From Nymphaea colorata (taxonomy: Eukaryota > Streptophyta > Magnoliopsida > Nymphaeales > Nymphaeaceae), in contig NC_045142.1 of the NCBI RefSeq assembly GCF_008831285.2, forward strand, positions 24,055,300-24,119,299: 64,000 nt of DNA, written 5' to 3'. The notes under the pieces are model-generated. The model worked only from the letters and a program-made list of their open reading frames with translations, was not told where the DNA came from and did not search any database. The position numbers were made by a program, and so were the translations under genes. The first letter of the stretch is position 1, and each line of letters starts with the position of its first letter. This document shows, piece after piece, positions 24,405 through 37,609 of this stretch.

Positions 24405-24661
24405 ATGAGAGAGGAGAGAGGAGATGGAACGGAGAAGCACAGATGCTGCAGAGAAGCAGAATAAGAGAAGGGATTGAGAAGGAAAAAGAAGAAGAGGAGG
24501 GAGGGGGAGGTGGGGGGAAATGGCGTCGGGGAGCAAGGGGAGCCACCCGGACCAGCAAGCGAACAAGGCGATTGCGCAGTACAATCTGGACGCGAGGCTG
24601 CACGCAGTGTTCGAGCAGTCGGGGGAGTCCGGGAGGTCGTTCGATTACTCGCAGTCGGTGA
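24405..24661 (+). promoter_or_regulatory. Upstream ATGs in the putative phytochrome B leader
   Basis: Three ATGs precede the phytochrome start at 24520. ATG 24405 gives a 19-codon frame. ATG 24424 is in frame with the main start but stops after 17 codons. ATG 24443 opens a 72-codon frame that runs past 24520 in another frame to 24661. The leader is purine-rich (GAAGAGGAGGGAGGGGGAGG). If the transcript starts upstream of these, they would lower translation of the main frame. The transcription start is not known. Confidence 0.5.
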
Positions 24662-27600
24662 AGTCCACGGTGGAGTCCGTGCCAGAGCAGCAGATCGTTG
24701 CCTATCTGTCCAAGATTCAGCGAGGGGGAAAGGTGCAGCCCTTCGGGTGTACGCTTGCCATCGACGAGTCGAGCTTCCGGGTCGTCGCTTTCAGCGAGAA
24801 CGCCGTAGAGATGCTGGACCTAACGCCGCAGTCGGTCCCGACCTTGGGCCTCACCGCCGGCGAGTCCCTCCTGGGAGTGGGAACCGACGTCCGCATGCTC
24901 TTCACCCCCTCGAGCGCGCTCCTCCTCGAGAAGGCCGCGAGCGCCCGGGAAATCACGCTCCTCAACCCCGTGTGGGTGCACAGCCGGAGCTCCGGCAAGC
25001 CCTTCTACGCCATCCTCCACAGGATCGATGTCGGAATCGTAATCGACCTCGAGCCCGCTCGCTCCGTCGACCCCGCCCTCTCAATTGCCGGCGCCGTGCA
25101 GAGCCAGAAGCTCGCTGTCCGCTCTATTTCTCGCCTTCAGTCCCTTCCCGGCGGCGACATCGGCCTCCTCTGCGATACTGTCGCTGAGATCGTCCGAGAA
25201 CTCACCGGCTACGACCGCGTAATGGTGTACAAGTTTCACGAGGACGAGCACGGTGAAGTTGTGGCCGAGAGCAAGCGGGACGATCTCGAGCCCTACTTGG
25301 GGCTGCACTACCCGGCCACCGACATCCCCCAGGCGTCGCGCTTCCTCTTCAAGCAAAACAGGGTGAGGATGATTCACGATTGCAATGCCACGCCCGTCCG
25401 GGTGATTCAGGATCCTGCTCTCCTTCAGCCGCTGTGTCTCGTTGGTTCCACTCTCAGGGCTCCACATGGCTGCCACGCTCAATACATGGCAAACATGGGT
25501 TCGATTGCTTCTCTGGCCATGGCGGTCATAATCAGCAGCGGCAATGAGGATGATCTGGGCCACGGTGGTGGTGTAGGTGCCGCCGGAGGTGGTGCTAGCA
25601 CTTCAGGCAGGCAGCCCGTGACGAAGCTCTGGGGTTTGGTGGTGTGCCACCACTCATCCCCAAGGTCGATTCCGTTCCCTCTGCGCTATGCCTGCGAGTT
25701 CCTAATGCAGGCATTTGGTCTTCAGCTCAATATGGAGCTCCACTTGGCCGCTCAGTTGATGGAGAAGAAGATTCTCAGGACGCAGACCCTTCTCTGCGAC
25801 ATGCTTCTTCGCGACTCTCCGACGGGAATTGTCACGCAGTCGCCGAGCATCATGGATTTGGTTAAGTGTGATGGAGCGGCTCTCTATTTCCAGGGCAGTT
25901 GCTGGTTGCTTGGGGTGACTCCCACAGAGGCGCAGATCAAGGAGATCGCCGAGTGGTTACTTACCTGCCATGGCGATTCCACTGGGCTCAGCACTGATAG
26001 TCTCGCGGATGCGGGTTTCCCAGGTGCCGCTTCGCTTGGTGATGCGGTCTGCGGTATGGCCGCTGCGAACATCTTCTCGAGAGACTTCTTGTTTTGGTTC
26101 CGGTCGCACACGGCGAAGGAAATCAAGTGGGGAGGTGCGAAGCACGATCCGGAGGACAAGGACGATGGGCAGAGGATGCACCCGCGATCTTCGTTCAAGG
26201 CCTTCTTGGAGGTGGTTAAGAGCAAGAGCTTGCCGTGGGAAAACGCAGAGATGGACGCCATTCACTCGCTTCAGTTGATCCTGCGAGACTCGTTCCGGGA
26301 CGCTGCTGCTGCTGTGGCGCAGGAGGGTGGATCAAAGATGATGATTGATGGACAGCTCGGGGAGCCGATGCTACAGGGAATGGACGAGCTTAGCTCCGTT
26401 GCTCGGGAGATGGTTAGGTTGATAGAGACGGCCACAGCTCCAATTTTCGCTGTAGATGCATCGGGCCTTATCAATGGCTGGAACGCCAAAGTGGCAGAGT
26501 TGACAGGTTTGACGGTGGAGGAAGCCATGGGACGGTCCTTGGTTCATGATCTTGTTCACAGCGAATCAGCTGAAGTTGTGGATAGGCTTCTTTCTCGTGC
26601 TTTAAAAGGTAGATTCGCAATTTCTGTTTCGATGGTGGTTCACTTTCTTGAAAACTGGTAGTGTTAGAAATGCCATTTAACAAATTAGCTTTAAGTCACT
26701 CTGTACGTATGAACGCTCCCTTTTAGGCTTTTTTTTTTTGGGCATCAGTTTGTCACCTCGTGGTTACCTGTTCCTATTGGTGCTTCTGTTACTATTAAAA
26801 ATTAATTTTGCCTGATTCTGAACTTTACTATGATTGCTGAACTGCTAAGTACACCACTATATGGTTTTCACATTAAGTTGGTGAACTTTAGTTTCATTTT
26901 TGGGAACCATGTGGGTAAATTGCTTATAATTGTGAAATCTTTTTTTGGGGAGCGTGATTCATTAGATGCAGGTATGTTCAGGTGAAGAAGACAAGAATGT
27001 GGAGATCAAGCTTAAGACTTTTGGCACACAGCAGCAGAAAAAGGCCATATATGTGATAGTAAATGCCTGTTCAAGTAAGGATTACACTGATAATATAGTT
27101 GGTGTGTGCTTCGTTGGCCAAGACATCACTGGTCAAAAGGTTGTGATGGATAAGTTTGTCCACATCCAGGGTGACTATAAAGCTATTGTCCACAGTCCAA
27201 ATCCATTAATTCCACCAATCTTTGCTTGTGACTTGAACACTTGCTGTTCAGAGTGGAATACTGCAATGGAAGTGCTAACTGGTTGGGAAAAAGATGATGT
27301 CATTGGAAAACTACTCGTTGGGGAGGTTTTTGGCAGTTGCTGTCGGCTAAAGGGCCCAGATGCATTGACAAAGTTTATGATCATCCTACATGGTTCTATT
27401 GGTGGTCAAGACGCAGATAAGTTACCGTTTGCATTTTTTGACAGGAAAGGGAAATATGTCCAGGCACTTTTGACAGCAAACAAGAGAATTAGTATGGAAG
27501 GCCAGATAATTGGAGCTTTTTGCTTTTTACAGATCGCAAGCCCTGAGTTGCAGCATGCACTTGAAGTCCAGAGGAAGCAAGAAAAAAAATGTATGGCTAG

Positions 27601-30230
27601 AATGAAAGAAATGGCATATATCTACCAAGAAGTGAAAAACCCATTAAGTGGAATACGATTTACCAATGCTCTCTTGCAAAACACTAATTTAACTGAGGAT
27701 CAGAGGCAGTTTGTTGAGACAAGTGCAGCATGTGAGAGGCAGATGATGAACATCTTAAGGGATGTAGAGTTAGAAAGGGTGGAAGATGGGTAAGTTACTC
27801 CTTATCTATCCATGTTTTCTCGGATGAAATTGTATACCCGAAATCAATGTTTTAGACATATGTCCTATAAGTCATAACTAAATTGTATAAGTGAACTTTG
27901 TATGTGATGTCTACGTTAACTTGATGAAATGTGCCGAGAAGTTTGTAGAATGGTACATATACAGTTGTAATTAGCTGAGAGACCACAAATGCAGTAACTG
28001 TAGGGCATGCCTATGTACATATATGTGCCCCTATAAATTCATATATTTCCTTTAAGAACGTGACTATGAGACGTACATATCTGCATCCTTCAGAGTAGAT
28101 GTGGCCTTTCCTATATTTAGATCCTGGAGGTCCCTTATTGCCATACATAGCAATTGTTTCTCCAGTCTCCATTGGACTGTCCTTTCCTCACGTATGCTCT
28201 GAGAGAGTTAAGCACCTAGTTGTATTCATGTACCTTATTGTCATATGTTAGTTGTTCATAAGAATGATTTTGCAGCTTTTGCTGTTATTGTTCTTAATAT
28301 ATGTCATAATAATTGCTCTTTCTTTTTGCTTGTATCAGCTCCCTGGAACTTGATGTTGCTGAATTCCTGCTAGGCAGTGTTGTAAATGCTGTCGTTAGTC
28401 AAGTGATGATTCTTCTGAGAGAAAAAAATCTGCAGTTAATTAGAGAGATACCTGAGGAGATCAAGTTAATGACCTTATATGGTGATCAACTAAGGTTTCA
28501 GCAAGTTCTGGCCGACTTCTTACTAAACATAGTGCGATATACTCCAAGTTCAGAAGGTTGGGTTGAACTTCAGATCAGGCCAAGTTTAACAACTGGTGGG
28601 ACTGAGTTGGCACATCTAGAATTCAGGTTTATATCCTTTTTGTCCTTTTCCAAGTTCCGTCACATTTTGGCTTCTTTGCTGATATTGATACATTGCTACA
28701 GCTACCACTTTTTTGACTGCTTCTTTATGTCCAACTCCTTAATTACGAGAAAAAAGTTCAGATCCTTCCTCACATGAATCACATTGTCAGCTTATGTGAA
28801 TATTTAGGAGTCTTTACAGCCCCTCCCGTAGCTACTTTTTTGCTGCTGAGTTGTTGTTATCTTATATTTTAACACAGCAATTTTCTCTTGATTTGGGACT
28901 GTTGTACTTGTGATGCAAACTTACTTGTTTCTGAGTGGTTTGATAATCTTCTATTGTTTTTCGAATCAATCATTGAACTGCCAATGTAGTTTCACTTTCT
29001 CCTGCGAAAAGTTACAAGTTACTGTTTGAACTTTGAATCGAGTCTTGGTATTTGAAGCTTTATGTACATGAGCTATCTATCATAGAGAGATTCTAACCAC
29101 TGCTGTTAGGGGGCTACGTTTTGTTTCATCCATATCGTATCTGGTCCTCTTATATGGTTTTCATATGAAGCAGTTTGTTGACATGGTGTATAGACTATAG
29201 AGGTATTCAGCAATTTTATTTGCTGAACTTGCCCTTTGCTCGTGTTTCTTAAATGACTATTGATGTCAGAAAACTTTAAATAAGCATAATTGTCGAAGGT
29301 AATGAAAAGTTATGGTGTCCTCTATGAGGATTTCATTTGACATATTTAACTCGCAAAGTCGTCACTTTTGGATATCTTTTTCTGTGTAAGGTGTGATACC
29401 TGATTCTGTCCATATCCACATAACATACAACATCATCATGCTGAGTTCTTTTTTTTTTTAATATATATATATATATGAGATCATTTAAATCTTTGCATTG
29501 TTTTCTCCTTTTCTGAGGCCTAGATATATTCATGCAAATTTTCATGAATAAATGCATTTTCATACCCATTTGTCATTTCACCTAATTCATGTGGCTGCTA
29601 AGGCGTGCAATACAATATAGTTTAACAGTTCTGGAAATCTGAGTATAATCTGGTCCGTGTGCTTGACTTTGAATAAACGTTGTCTGCTTTATGTCTCTAA
29701 ATTGACCCACGGCTGTGTTCTTACTACACTGCTTTACCTTTTGTGCTTTAGCCTTTATGTCTCTGAGTGACCCGAAAGCTGCCTTTTTTTAGTCATAGCA
29801 AATATAATGTCCTAAAGGGAGTTATCTGCATTATTCTTTCCCATTTCATGAGAGATAGTGGAAGGTTAATATTCATGGTGGAACCAATTACAATGTAGTA
29901 ATAGTATCTTAAGTACTAGGAGTAGGAACAGGAGCTGGACCTTAGGGTCCGTTTGGCAAACGGAACAGTATGTAACTGTCCCATGAATATGTTCCAAAGA
30001 TTAGGACAGATTCATGGAACATCTTGAAAAGTGTTCTATGAATTTACCCTAACATTTAGGTCAGATTCATGGAAGCAGTTACAAATCATTCCATTTGCCA
30101 AATGGAAGGAACAATTAGGCAGTGAGGTGTGATAAGGAAATAAACTGACCAACACACCAAAAATATGCACAATAAAAATGGATTTCATATAGGGATTGAA
30201 ATTGATAATTAAGGAAAATGATGATAGTCA

Positions 30231-30272
<42 letters not shown>

Positions 30273-33200
30273 CAATTTATATGCAACAGACAATTCAATG
30301 TTATTTTTCTTTCTTTAAAATATAAATGAGATGGATTTTAATGCAGGAATTCTATTTATACATGTTTGAAACGTGAATGAATTTTTTTCAGTTCACTTGT
30401 TCTTTTGAGGTTTTAGAATCTCTGAAACTAGAGGGAGAAAGAGAGCTCTTTGTTGCCAAAGTGCTAGGTTAGCCTAAGTGCTTGACCTTCAAAAAGGCTT
30501 AGATGGGCCAAAAAAAGCAAATGAAAGAGAAAAAAGGATGAGGAAGAAGAAAGAAAAAGAAAAATTGAAAAAAAAAAGAATGAGAAAAGGTAACAGTAGA
30601 AGAAGAAAAAAAAAAGTTAAAAAATTAGAACTTCTTTTGGCTTGAGTTTTCTAGGTGTTCCAACCTAATCGAAAAGGTGGGCACCTAGGCAGGCTTTTGA
30701 CTATACTATAGTCACTCTCTGAGATTTTTGTCCTTTTATTGCCAAATGGATGGGACATTTTTATTGGTTAAATTAAATGTTGTGGGACATTCAATTTATA
30801 GCCAAATTGCATTTCTGACGACAATATTGTGAGAAAAAGGTTCTCATTTCTTTAGAAAAGGCTTTTCTTAAAGCACATTTTTTGATTTTTCAAAAATTGC
30901 AAAACTGTGAAAGAGAAAAAGAAGAAACCTTGAAAGTTGAACTTGAAAGTCTAAGGGAGCTTGAAACTCTTGCCATTTGGAAGTTGAAACTTTGAACTCT
31001 GAATTTTGTTCATGCATTGTTATATTCTTAATGCAGTGGTTTGTTGATGACTTCGTATGCCACCATGACTTATGAGTTGTGTGGCCCACTTAAGGTGTTT
31101 TATGGTTAGTTTTGATTGTAATGCTTTACAAGTAACATCACTTGTTTGTTACTTGTGATGCATAGCATGTTGTTGAATTAGCAAAACTTAACTCATTTAG
31201 CCTTCTATTTTACATTTTTTATGTCCTCCTTTTAGCTTTTCCTCTATCTTATTTTTATTTGTCTTCTGCTATTTTTCCTTTTCCTATATTCCCGAGATTT
31301 TACCAACAATTTTGTTGGAAAATACTAAAAAAAAGCATCACTGACAAAAACACCAGAACTATGATGATTATTTTGATTACTAAGAGACTGCAAGAGAAAG
31401 AGAGAGAAAGTATTGGTGAGTTATGGTGGGATGAGGTTGCTGTTGTTGGGAGGAGAAAGGGGAAGAAAGAGAGTTGGGCTGAACCCTCTCTTCACGTTTT
31501 TTTAGTATCTTATTAATTTTTAACCCAAAAGTTGATGAAAGTGGAAAAGGTCATCAAGTCCAAATTTGGATAAAATGGTCCATGGATGTGTTGAGTGGAT
31601 TGACACGCATTGACCACTTTCAAGCTGAGTCTAACCCTGCACCCATATCCGCAACCATGTCCTGTTTCGTTGATGTGTGTGTGTGGCCCTTTTGGGCGAG
31701 CCAGTCTGTAAGCTTCTGTTTGATAACTGAACAGCTAAAGCATTAGAATGCCGTGCTCAGGACAAGTGCTATAATGCACTTACGTGGTGTACTGGTGGAC
31801 GGCTTGTTTTTCTTTTTACTGTTTGCTTTGCATAAATTCTGGTGTGACAAAAAAAGTGTCTTGTGTTTGACTGCGTTCTTTGGACAAGTATAGCAAAATT
31901 TTCTCTGAAAATAAATTTCCTATTTTTTGAGGTTAGTGCACCCAAATTAGTGTAAGTTGCATTAATAATTTAACATTCAAACACATACTTATATCATGTA
32001 ACCCTATTTTCGTAAAAATCATCAACCTATCACACATAATATATCCATGTAAAGTATCATACATGCAGCAGCTATGTCACATGATGGGGCAGTTTGGGTG
32101 CCGCAACACTGGTCTGGTGCTGCTTGGGACCTCCGCTGGCCCAACACCCCCTCCCCACTCTTCCAAGACACTCAAAAAGGTGGGGTGGAGGGGAGGACAG
32201 CCAGAAGAAAAGAGGAGGAGTGTGGAGTAAGGAGAAGAGCTCTTACTTGAGGCTAGAGAGTGGAGAGTATAAAGCAACAACCACACACTATTGGAGTTTT
32301 ACAAACTATATTTTTGTTTTAAACCTCTATTTTATTGTCATTTCCAGGAAAAGACCTGTTTAATCGTTTCTTTTTTACCATCTTTCTTTCCAAATTCTCT
32401 TTTATTAGAGGCTTATTATAATTTTTCTTCCTTCACTTTCAACCTTTTCACACACACTGAAACACAGACTTATACTAACTGCCACACCCTAAGTTCTTGC
32501 ATTATCAACCTATCATATGGATACATATATGCATGTATATTATCATGTGCTGCAAAAATTACCTGTCAGGCTGTCACCAGTGCATTATCAACTTGTGATG
32601 CACATGCATGCATGTGTGACAATACATGCATTGTTGATCTATTATAGACATCATGCGTGTGGATAGATCATAGATGTATCATAGATAGATATAATCTGCG
32701 ATATAAAAAAATGAAGAACAATGTCATATTCTCCAATGAGTCGGTGAATGAACATATAAATTGCTTCCTCTCCTTGAACCAATGGCTCTATATGAAACAA
32801 AAAGTTGGCTAGCTTTATAACTTCTAAATATTTTATCAATCTATAGTACATAATTTCTTATGAAACTGATGTCTTACACTTAGAGACTGTCAAGTTCCTC
32901 CATTCAATGTGAAAGAAAAAGAAAGATGCAGAAAATAAAAGTACAGCCAAACTAGATAGAAAAAACATAGTATTCCAACTTCTTACAAAGATGCACTGAA
33001 AAAGAAACAAGAAAAAAACATAAATGAGAAGAATTAGAAGAAATGGAAGCCTGATGAATAAAAAGAGGAGAAGAAGATTCTGGAAAAAGATGGATATTCT
33101 GTATGCCTGAGACTGACGCTTAATGCAGAAGTGGATGAAAAATCAGGGGATGATAACACAAGAAAAAAAAGAAAAGGAAAAACAAAAGGGGAGGGTGGGG

Positions 33201-33852
33201 CAGGGGAGAGGGGACAAAAGGAAGAAGAAGGGGGGTCTTCATATACGAGAAAGAAGATGCTATGGTGGCTAGTTGATGCACCCATAACGGCAGGAAACAG
33301 CAAGGAAGGGTAAATTGAGCATCAGTGGATTTCAGGTTGATTTGGCAGCAAAGAGAAAGTAGAACAGAAAAATGGAAGAAGAAAAATAATGAAATCATGA
33401 AAAGGCAATACAGAGAGCACAGAAAAAAGAGAAAAATCAAACGAACAAGAGTAATTGGGCAACCAGTAGCAAAGAGAAAAGCCAGACTAAAAGTAGGAGA
33501 AGAAAATCATAGGATTACTGCTGGAGGACAACTACTAACTCTTGCTTCTCATTAAATATCTGTTGTTTTTTTATGCACTTAACCGATTTTTGTGTCCTAT
33601 ATGCTTGGCTAACGCTAGATTTTATGTCACAGGATGGCGTGTCCAGGAGAGGGTCTTCCAGCAGAGCTTGTCCAAGACATGTTTCACAAAAGTAGATGGG
33701 TTACAAGGGAAGGGCTTGGGTTGAAAATGTGCAGGAAGATTCTCAAGTTGATGGGTGGAGAAGTACAGTACATCAGAGAGTCTGAAAGGTGTTACTTTCT
33801 TATAGTCATCGAACTTCCTATAAGGAGAGGTACAAAGAACGTAAAATTGTAG
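24520..33852 (+). CDS. PHYB: Phytochrome B-type red/far-red photoreceptor, 4 exons, 1134 aa
   Basis: Exons 24520-26608, 26982-27789, 28339-28626 and 33633-33852; joins keep frame (1135 codons with stop). Domains: Ser/Gly-rich N-terminal extension, N-terminal PAS with [20 protein letters not shown] (54-73), GAF with the DIP motif at 268-270 and the bilin-attachment Cys318 in [13 protein letters not shown] domain whose tongue holds PRSSF (555-559), two PAS domains (about 630-690 and 765-880), then a histidine-kinase-related domain with QEVKNPLSG (912-920), where the phospho-accepting His is absent as in other plant phytochromes. The last exon has [15 protein letters not shown] and ESERCYFLI. 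The N-terminus ([20 protein letters not shown]) and [16 protein letters not shown] point to the PHYB clade rather than PHYA or PHYC. It acts as a Pr/Pfr photoswitch in cytosol and nucleus, signalling through PIF factors. Exon 1 is GC-rich. Intron 3 is 5006 nt, long for this family. The family's four-exon structure is kept. Confidence 0.97.
29944..30112. mobile_element. MITE-like element in phytochrome intron 3
   Basis: The left end GGTCCGTTTGGCAAACGG and the right end CCATTTGCCAAATGGAAGG are inverted repeats of each other, and each is itself a short palindrome around TTTGGCAAA. The inside has further mirrored pieces (CAGATTCATGGAACA, GTTCTATGAAT, CAGATTCATGGAA). Size about 170 bp, no coding. 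I could not see a certain target duplication. Confidence 0.65.
30231..30272 (+). repeat. Compound microsatellite (AC)n(AT)n
   Basis: About 24 nt of AC is followed directly by about 18 nt of AT, in phytochrome intron 3. Confidence 0.95.
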
Positions 33853-36808
33853 CGTCCAGACTGCTTTGACTAGATTTGCTAAGGAAAATCTTCAACAAGC
33901 CTTTCCAGCCTCTGTTTTACCAACTCTTGCAAAGAACATGCGTTCCTAGGCTTGAACCAATGCAATTGTGCACCTTGCTGATGGAAACTTAACCAGTAAA
34001 GTTAAAGAACAAACTGAACTGGAGATGAACTCTTCAAACTTCAAAGTTCCCCACTGATGAAAGGATGTGGAGTCACTTATTTTCTGTCTGATGACGTGGT
34101 AACTTCGTTCTGCTCCCACTGCCCAGTTGCTGGCATTGTTCCTCAAGGTCTCCCCTTCTTCTATTGCTTGTGTCATGGGATTCAAATAGTTGTCCCTTCC
34201 ACGTGGAGACATAAGAGGCTTCCTTTCCTTGTGATCAAGAGGTGGCATGATTCCTCAGAGAGTGGTTAACACCACGGTTGAGCGTTCTTCTCTTAGACTG
34301 TTGTATGATTAATTAGAACTGACTTCAATTATGGTAGCTATCTTGTATGTACCATTGTCTAGTACTACTGCTTGTAATATAACTCTGCTTGCTGCCATTT
34401 GTATTTGGCCTGTAAATCCACCAGTATTGAGTTTCAATGTAAGTACTAACTACTGTATGCGTTAGAGGAGGGAACGTTGGTTATTGGCCCGATGCAAATT
34501 GTCACATAAAATTTCTAGCTTTTATTGTCCACTTATTTTATCATCGGGAAAGATGATTTGCGGAACAATGGCTGATATTAGATAAATTGTTTTACATGCC
34601 TTTGTATTGTACAGAATTCTAGGATGCTTTTGGTTGATACAAGGCACCGCGAAACATTTTGGCTCAAGATACATGGTTAGTTTTGTTTTTCTTCTCGACA
34701 GTCATTTCAAGAAGTTATTAGGTTTGCTGACTTTATTCCCGCCTCTTTTTGGTATTCGGAATGACATTTTGGTTTAATAACCTTTCTTCTTGTACCTGTT
34801 AGTTCTCCCTGCAACATGTTTATGGGTGCTCATATGTGTTTCCGTTGCGTGTGCACAGGACTGACTTCTCTGCATCCTGAGTAGTTATTATACTAAAATT
34901 TAGAGCTTCTCAAGTAGTAATGAAGTTTCCTTTTTCTCGGTTTTCTTTCCCTATCAAATGCTGAAGTATATCTTCTGATTCTCCACCAAATGCTAAAAGT
35001 GCATCCCCTTTTTATCCAACTGTTGCTTAACAGATAAGGAACAGAGCTGTGATCTAAAAGACTTCTGAAATTGATCAAGTTTGGTTGGTCTTTGCTTTTG
35101 AAGACCTATTAAGCTGAACCGATTAAAGAGCCCAAGTGGTTTGGACTAGCTGGTCGGGCCAATGGCTTGTACGAGGGCCAAGCTCCGGTTTAATTTCCGT
35201 GGGCGTCAACCTCTCTCATAAGTCAAAAGCAGGCCCGCCGGCAAGCGATAAGGTTTCTTTCTCTTGAGTGTGGTTTTAAGACAGTTAAAACTGATCAGTT
35301 TTAAAGATAAAAAGAAATTAGACAACATAACGATAATGCATCATCACAGGCTCAAGTCTTCAACTTCAATTCAAAAATAGAATAAAAAGGCTAGAAACGA
35401 AAATAAAAGGTGTAAATCTAGATTCAAAATCAACCCGACATGCACGGAAGGTACGTAGCACCTGGGCGTGGCTCAATCTTCATCGAGTCAGCTCGAGCTC
35501 CGGTCAAACTTGGTCCGAGTTTGACAGTTTGGGTCTGGCCGACTCTGGACCCAGATCATGCTCAGTCCAACCGTTCACCAGCCATTAGCTAGCTTCGGCT
35601 TGTCCCTAACTCCACTAATTACTTAATTTCTGTAAAACGCATACGCTCTCTTTATAAAAAAAATTTATGGAGAAAGAGCAGAGCATGTTGCTAAACATGC
35701 TCACTTTTGTGAATAACATGCGACCTCTATTCCCCGTCGCAGCATCGCGTGATCCTCAGTCTCGGGTTTAAGAGATGTCATGTCTTAAAAGATGGCACAT
35801 CCTGAGATATTTTGTCCACCATTCGAACACATGCTAAATAGAAACTGGCATCTTCAACAAACTTTATATTTTTGGTGTTTGTATCACTAAATTTACTATA
35901 CATTAGATCATATATATATATATGCGTAGCATGTACAAAAGTATGATGATCTTGTTTATAAGGGACAAGTGGCTAGATTCTAAAGTTGCCATGATGTTGG
36001 TCTAAAGAGTTTGGAGAGCCTGTAAGCAACTTTCCTCCTCAAAGGCATCTTGCTTTCTTCAATAAATTTGACTACGGCTAGAGAGAGTCGTGTGATTGGG
36101 GTCGAAGTCACGCCCATAAACGCACCTGAGTTTTTAAGATTTTTTTTTATATCTAAACATTTTCAAAATTCTCAATTTCATAAAGTGTCTAAGAAATTGT
36201 AATTTCTGAAAGATGCTTTTTTCGAAAGTTTTTTTTTTTTTGTATTGCATTATTGACATATATGTGCCAATAAGTATGAGCTCTATGGTCACCACATTAA
36301 TGCGTAGTTCGCTTAGCACCTGTGGATTTGTATAATTTCAATTCAATGATATATATATTTTTTAAATTACTGTTCTCCTTAATCTAAACATGCAAATGTG
36401 GTATTATAACTCTTGTAGTCGAACTCATTAGATTGACTAGGTAGATGCAAGAAAATAAAAGACTAATTTTCCATAAAATGAAAACACTGCTGTCACACGT
36501 AATCAGGGCGAGGTAGGGGGGTCTGTACGAGTCATGGTCCTTCCCCATATTTTTAAAAATTCAATAACTTATGTGTAAATTTTAAAAAATTTAGTTTAAT
36601 ATATATAAACAATTTTAAAAAAATTATATTTTGACTCTTGTTAAAATTTCGAAACAATAGTTATAGTTTGACCTTTGTAACAGGTTTCAACCCTACATAT
36701 AATTTACTAAAAATGATTACTATAACTAAATAACAGTGAATACATTTATAGATTTAGATTAAATTAATAACACGTCATAGTATATCATTGAGCATTTCAA
36801 TCAGAAAG

Positions 36809-36810
<2 letters not shown>

Positions 36811-36876
<66 letters not shown>
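36811..36876 (+). repeat. (AT)n microsatellite
   Basis: About 65 nt of AT with one G interruption (ATATGTATAT). Confidence 0.95.
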
Positions 36877-36879
<3 letters not shown>

Positions 36880-37364
36880 CTCTTCATGTAGCTCGAGGGA
36901 GAGAAGGATGTCACACCATAAATTGGTCCTTTGGTATAATTTAACCTTAAATGTAATATTAATAGTAATTTAAGGGAAAATATACATATCTTATGAGTAA
37001 TTTAATGGAAAGCATACATTAAGTTAGTCTTTTCTTGAGTCTAAAATTAATTTTTGGACTACTAATGACTAACGGCTTTATAAGACAAAATTTTGTTAGT
37101 AAAAAATTCATTTTAAAATAAAATTTAATATTTTATATTAAATTAGTAGTCATAAACAAATAAAACGTTGACATTATGAACGCATATCAATCATGCATTC
37201 TCAGCCAAAAACTAAAATCTTCTCATCAAAATTTCAAAAGATGAAAAATTAGAACACCTCGAAGCTTTCTCCGGTTGGGTTTCTTTCAAAACAAGACCAA
37301 GTGGCTGAAATCTCAAAAGGCGCTCTGCTCATCTTTGATAAAATTGGGAGCAGAACCGAAGTGC

Positions 37365-37369
<5 letters not shown>

Positions 37370-37410
<41 letters not shown>
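37370..37410 (+). promoter_or_regulatory. (GA)n tract upstream of the PAS-Raf kinase gene
   Basis: About 40 nt of GA repeat with one A insertion lies 363 nt before the kinase ATG, in the likely promoter or leader. GA tracts at plant promoters are known binding sites for BBR/BPC factors; use here is inference. Confidence 0.5.
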
Positions 37411-37609
37411 TGCCAGTTGAGTGTGGTAATGGCGCTCAATTACAGGCTCAAAAAGTATCCTCTCGCCACCAAGTAGCAAGAAAGTTTTTGGGGGGAGAGA
37501 GAGACAGAGATGACTTGAATGCGAGGAATCCACACGCATGATGCCCGTTGGATGTTGATGACGACAGATTAAAAAAAGCGTCACATGCTTCTTTTGGTCA
37601 ATTTGGCCG

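Larger units (their letters stand above)
28627..33632 (+). other. Intron 3 of the phytochrome gene, 5.0 kb
   Basis: The intron runs from donor AG|GTTTATAT to acceptor GTCACAG|GATGG. It holds a MITE-like element (29944-30112), a CA-TA microsatellite (30231-30272), purine-rich runs (30420-30620, 32900-33540) and AT-rich sequence. I see no gene nested on either strand. Reading through the donor adds about 50 codons and then a stop, so retention would truncate the kinase-related domain. Confidence 0.8.
33853..37560. other. 3' flank of phytochrome gene and intergenic DNA
   Basis: The first several hundred bases probably include the 3' untranslated region. After that come TCAGCTCGAGCTCCGG-like remnants (35480-35600), a fragment of the TTTAAAATTT dispersed family (36500-36695) and an AT microsatellite (36811-36876). 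No gene was recognised on either strand. Confidence 0.55.

Noticed and set aside
33131..33555. Lys/Glu-rich open frames just before the last phytochrome exon
   Set aside because: They lie inside phytochrome intron 3 in a purine-rich run; low-complexity translation with no start context.
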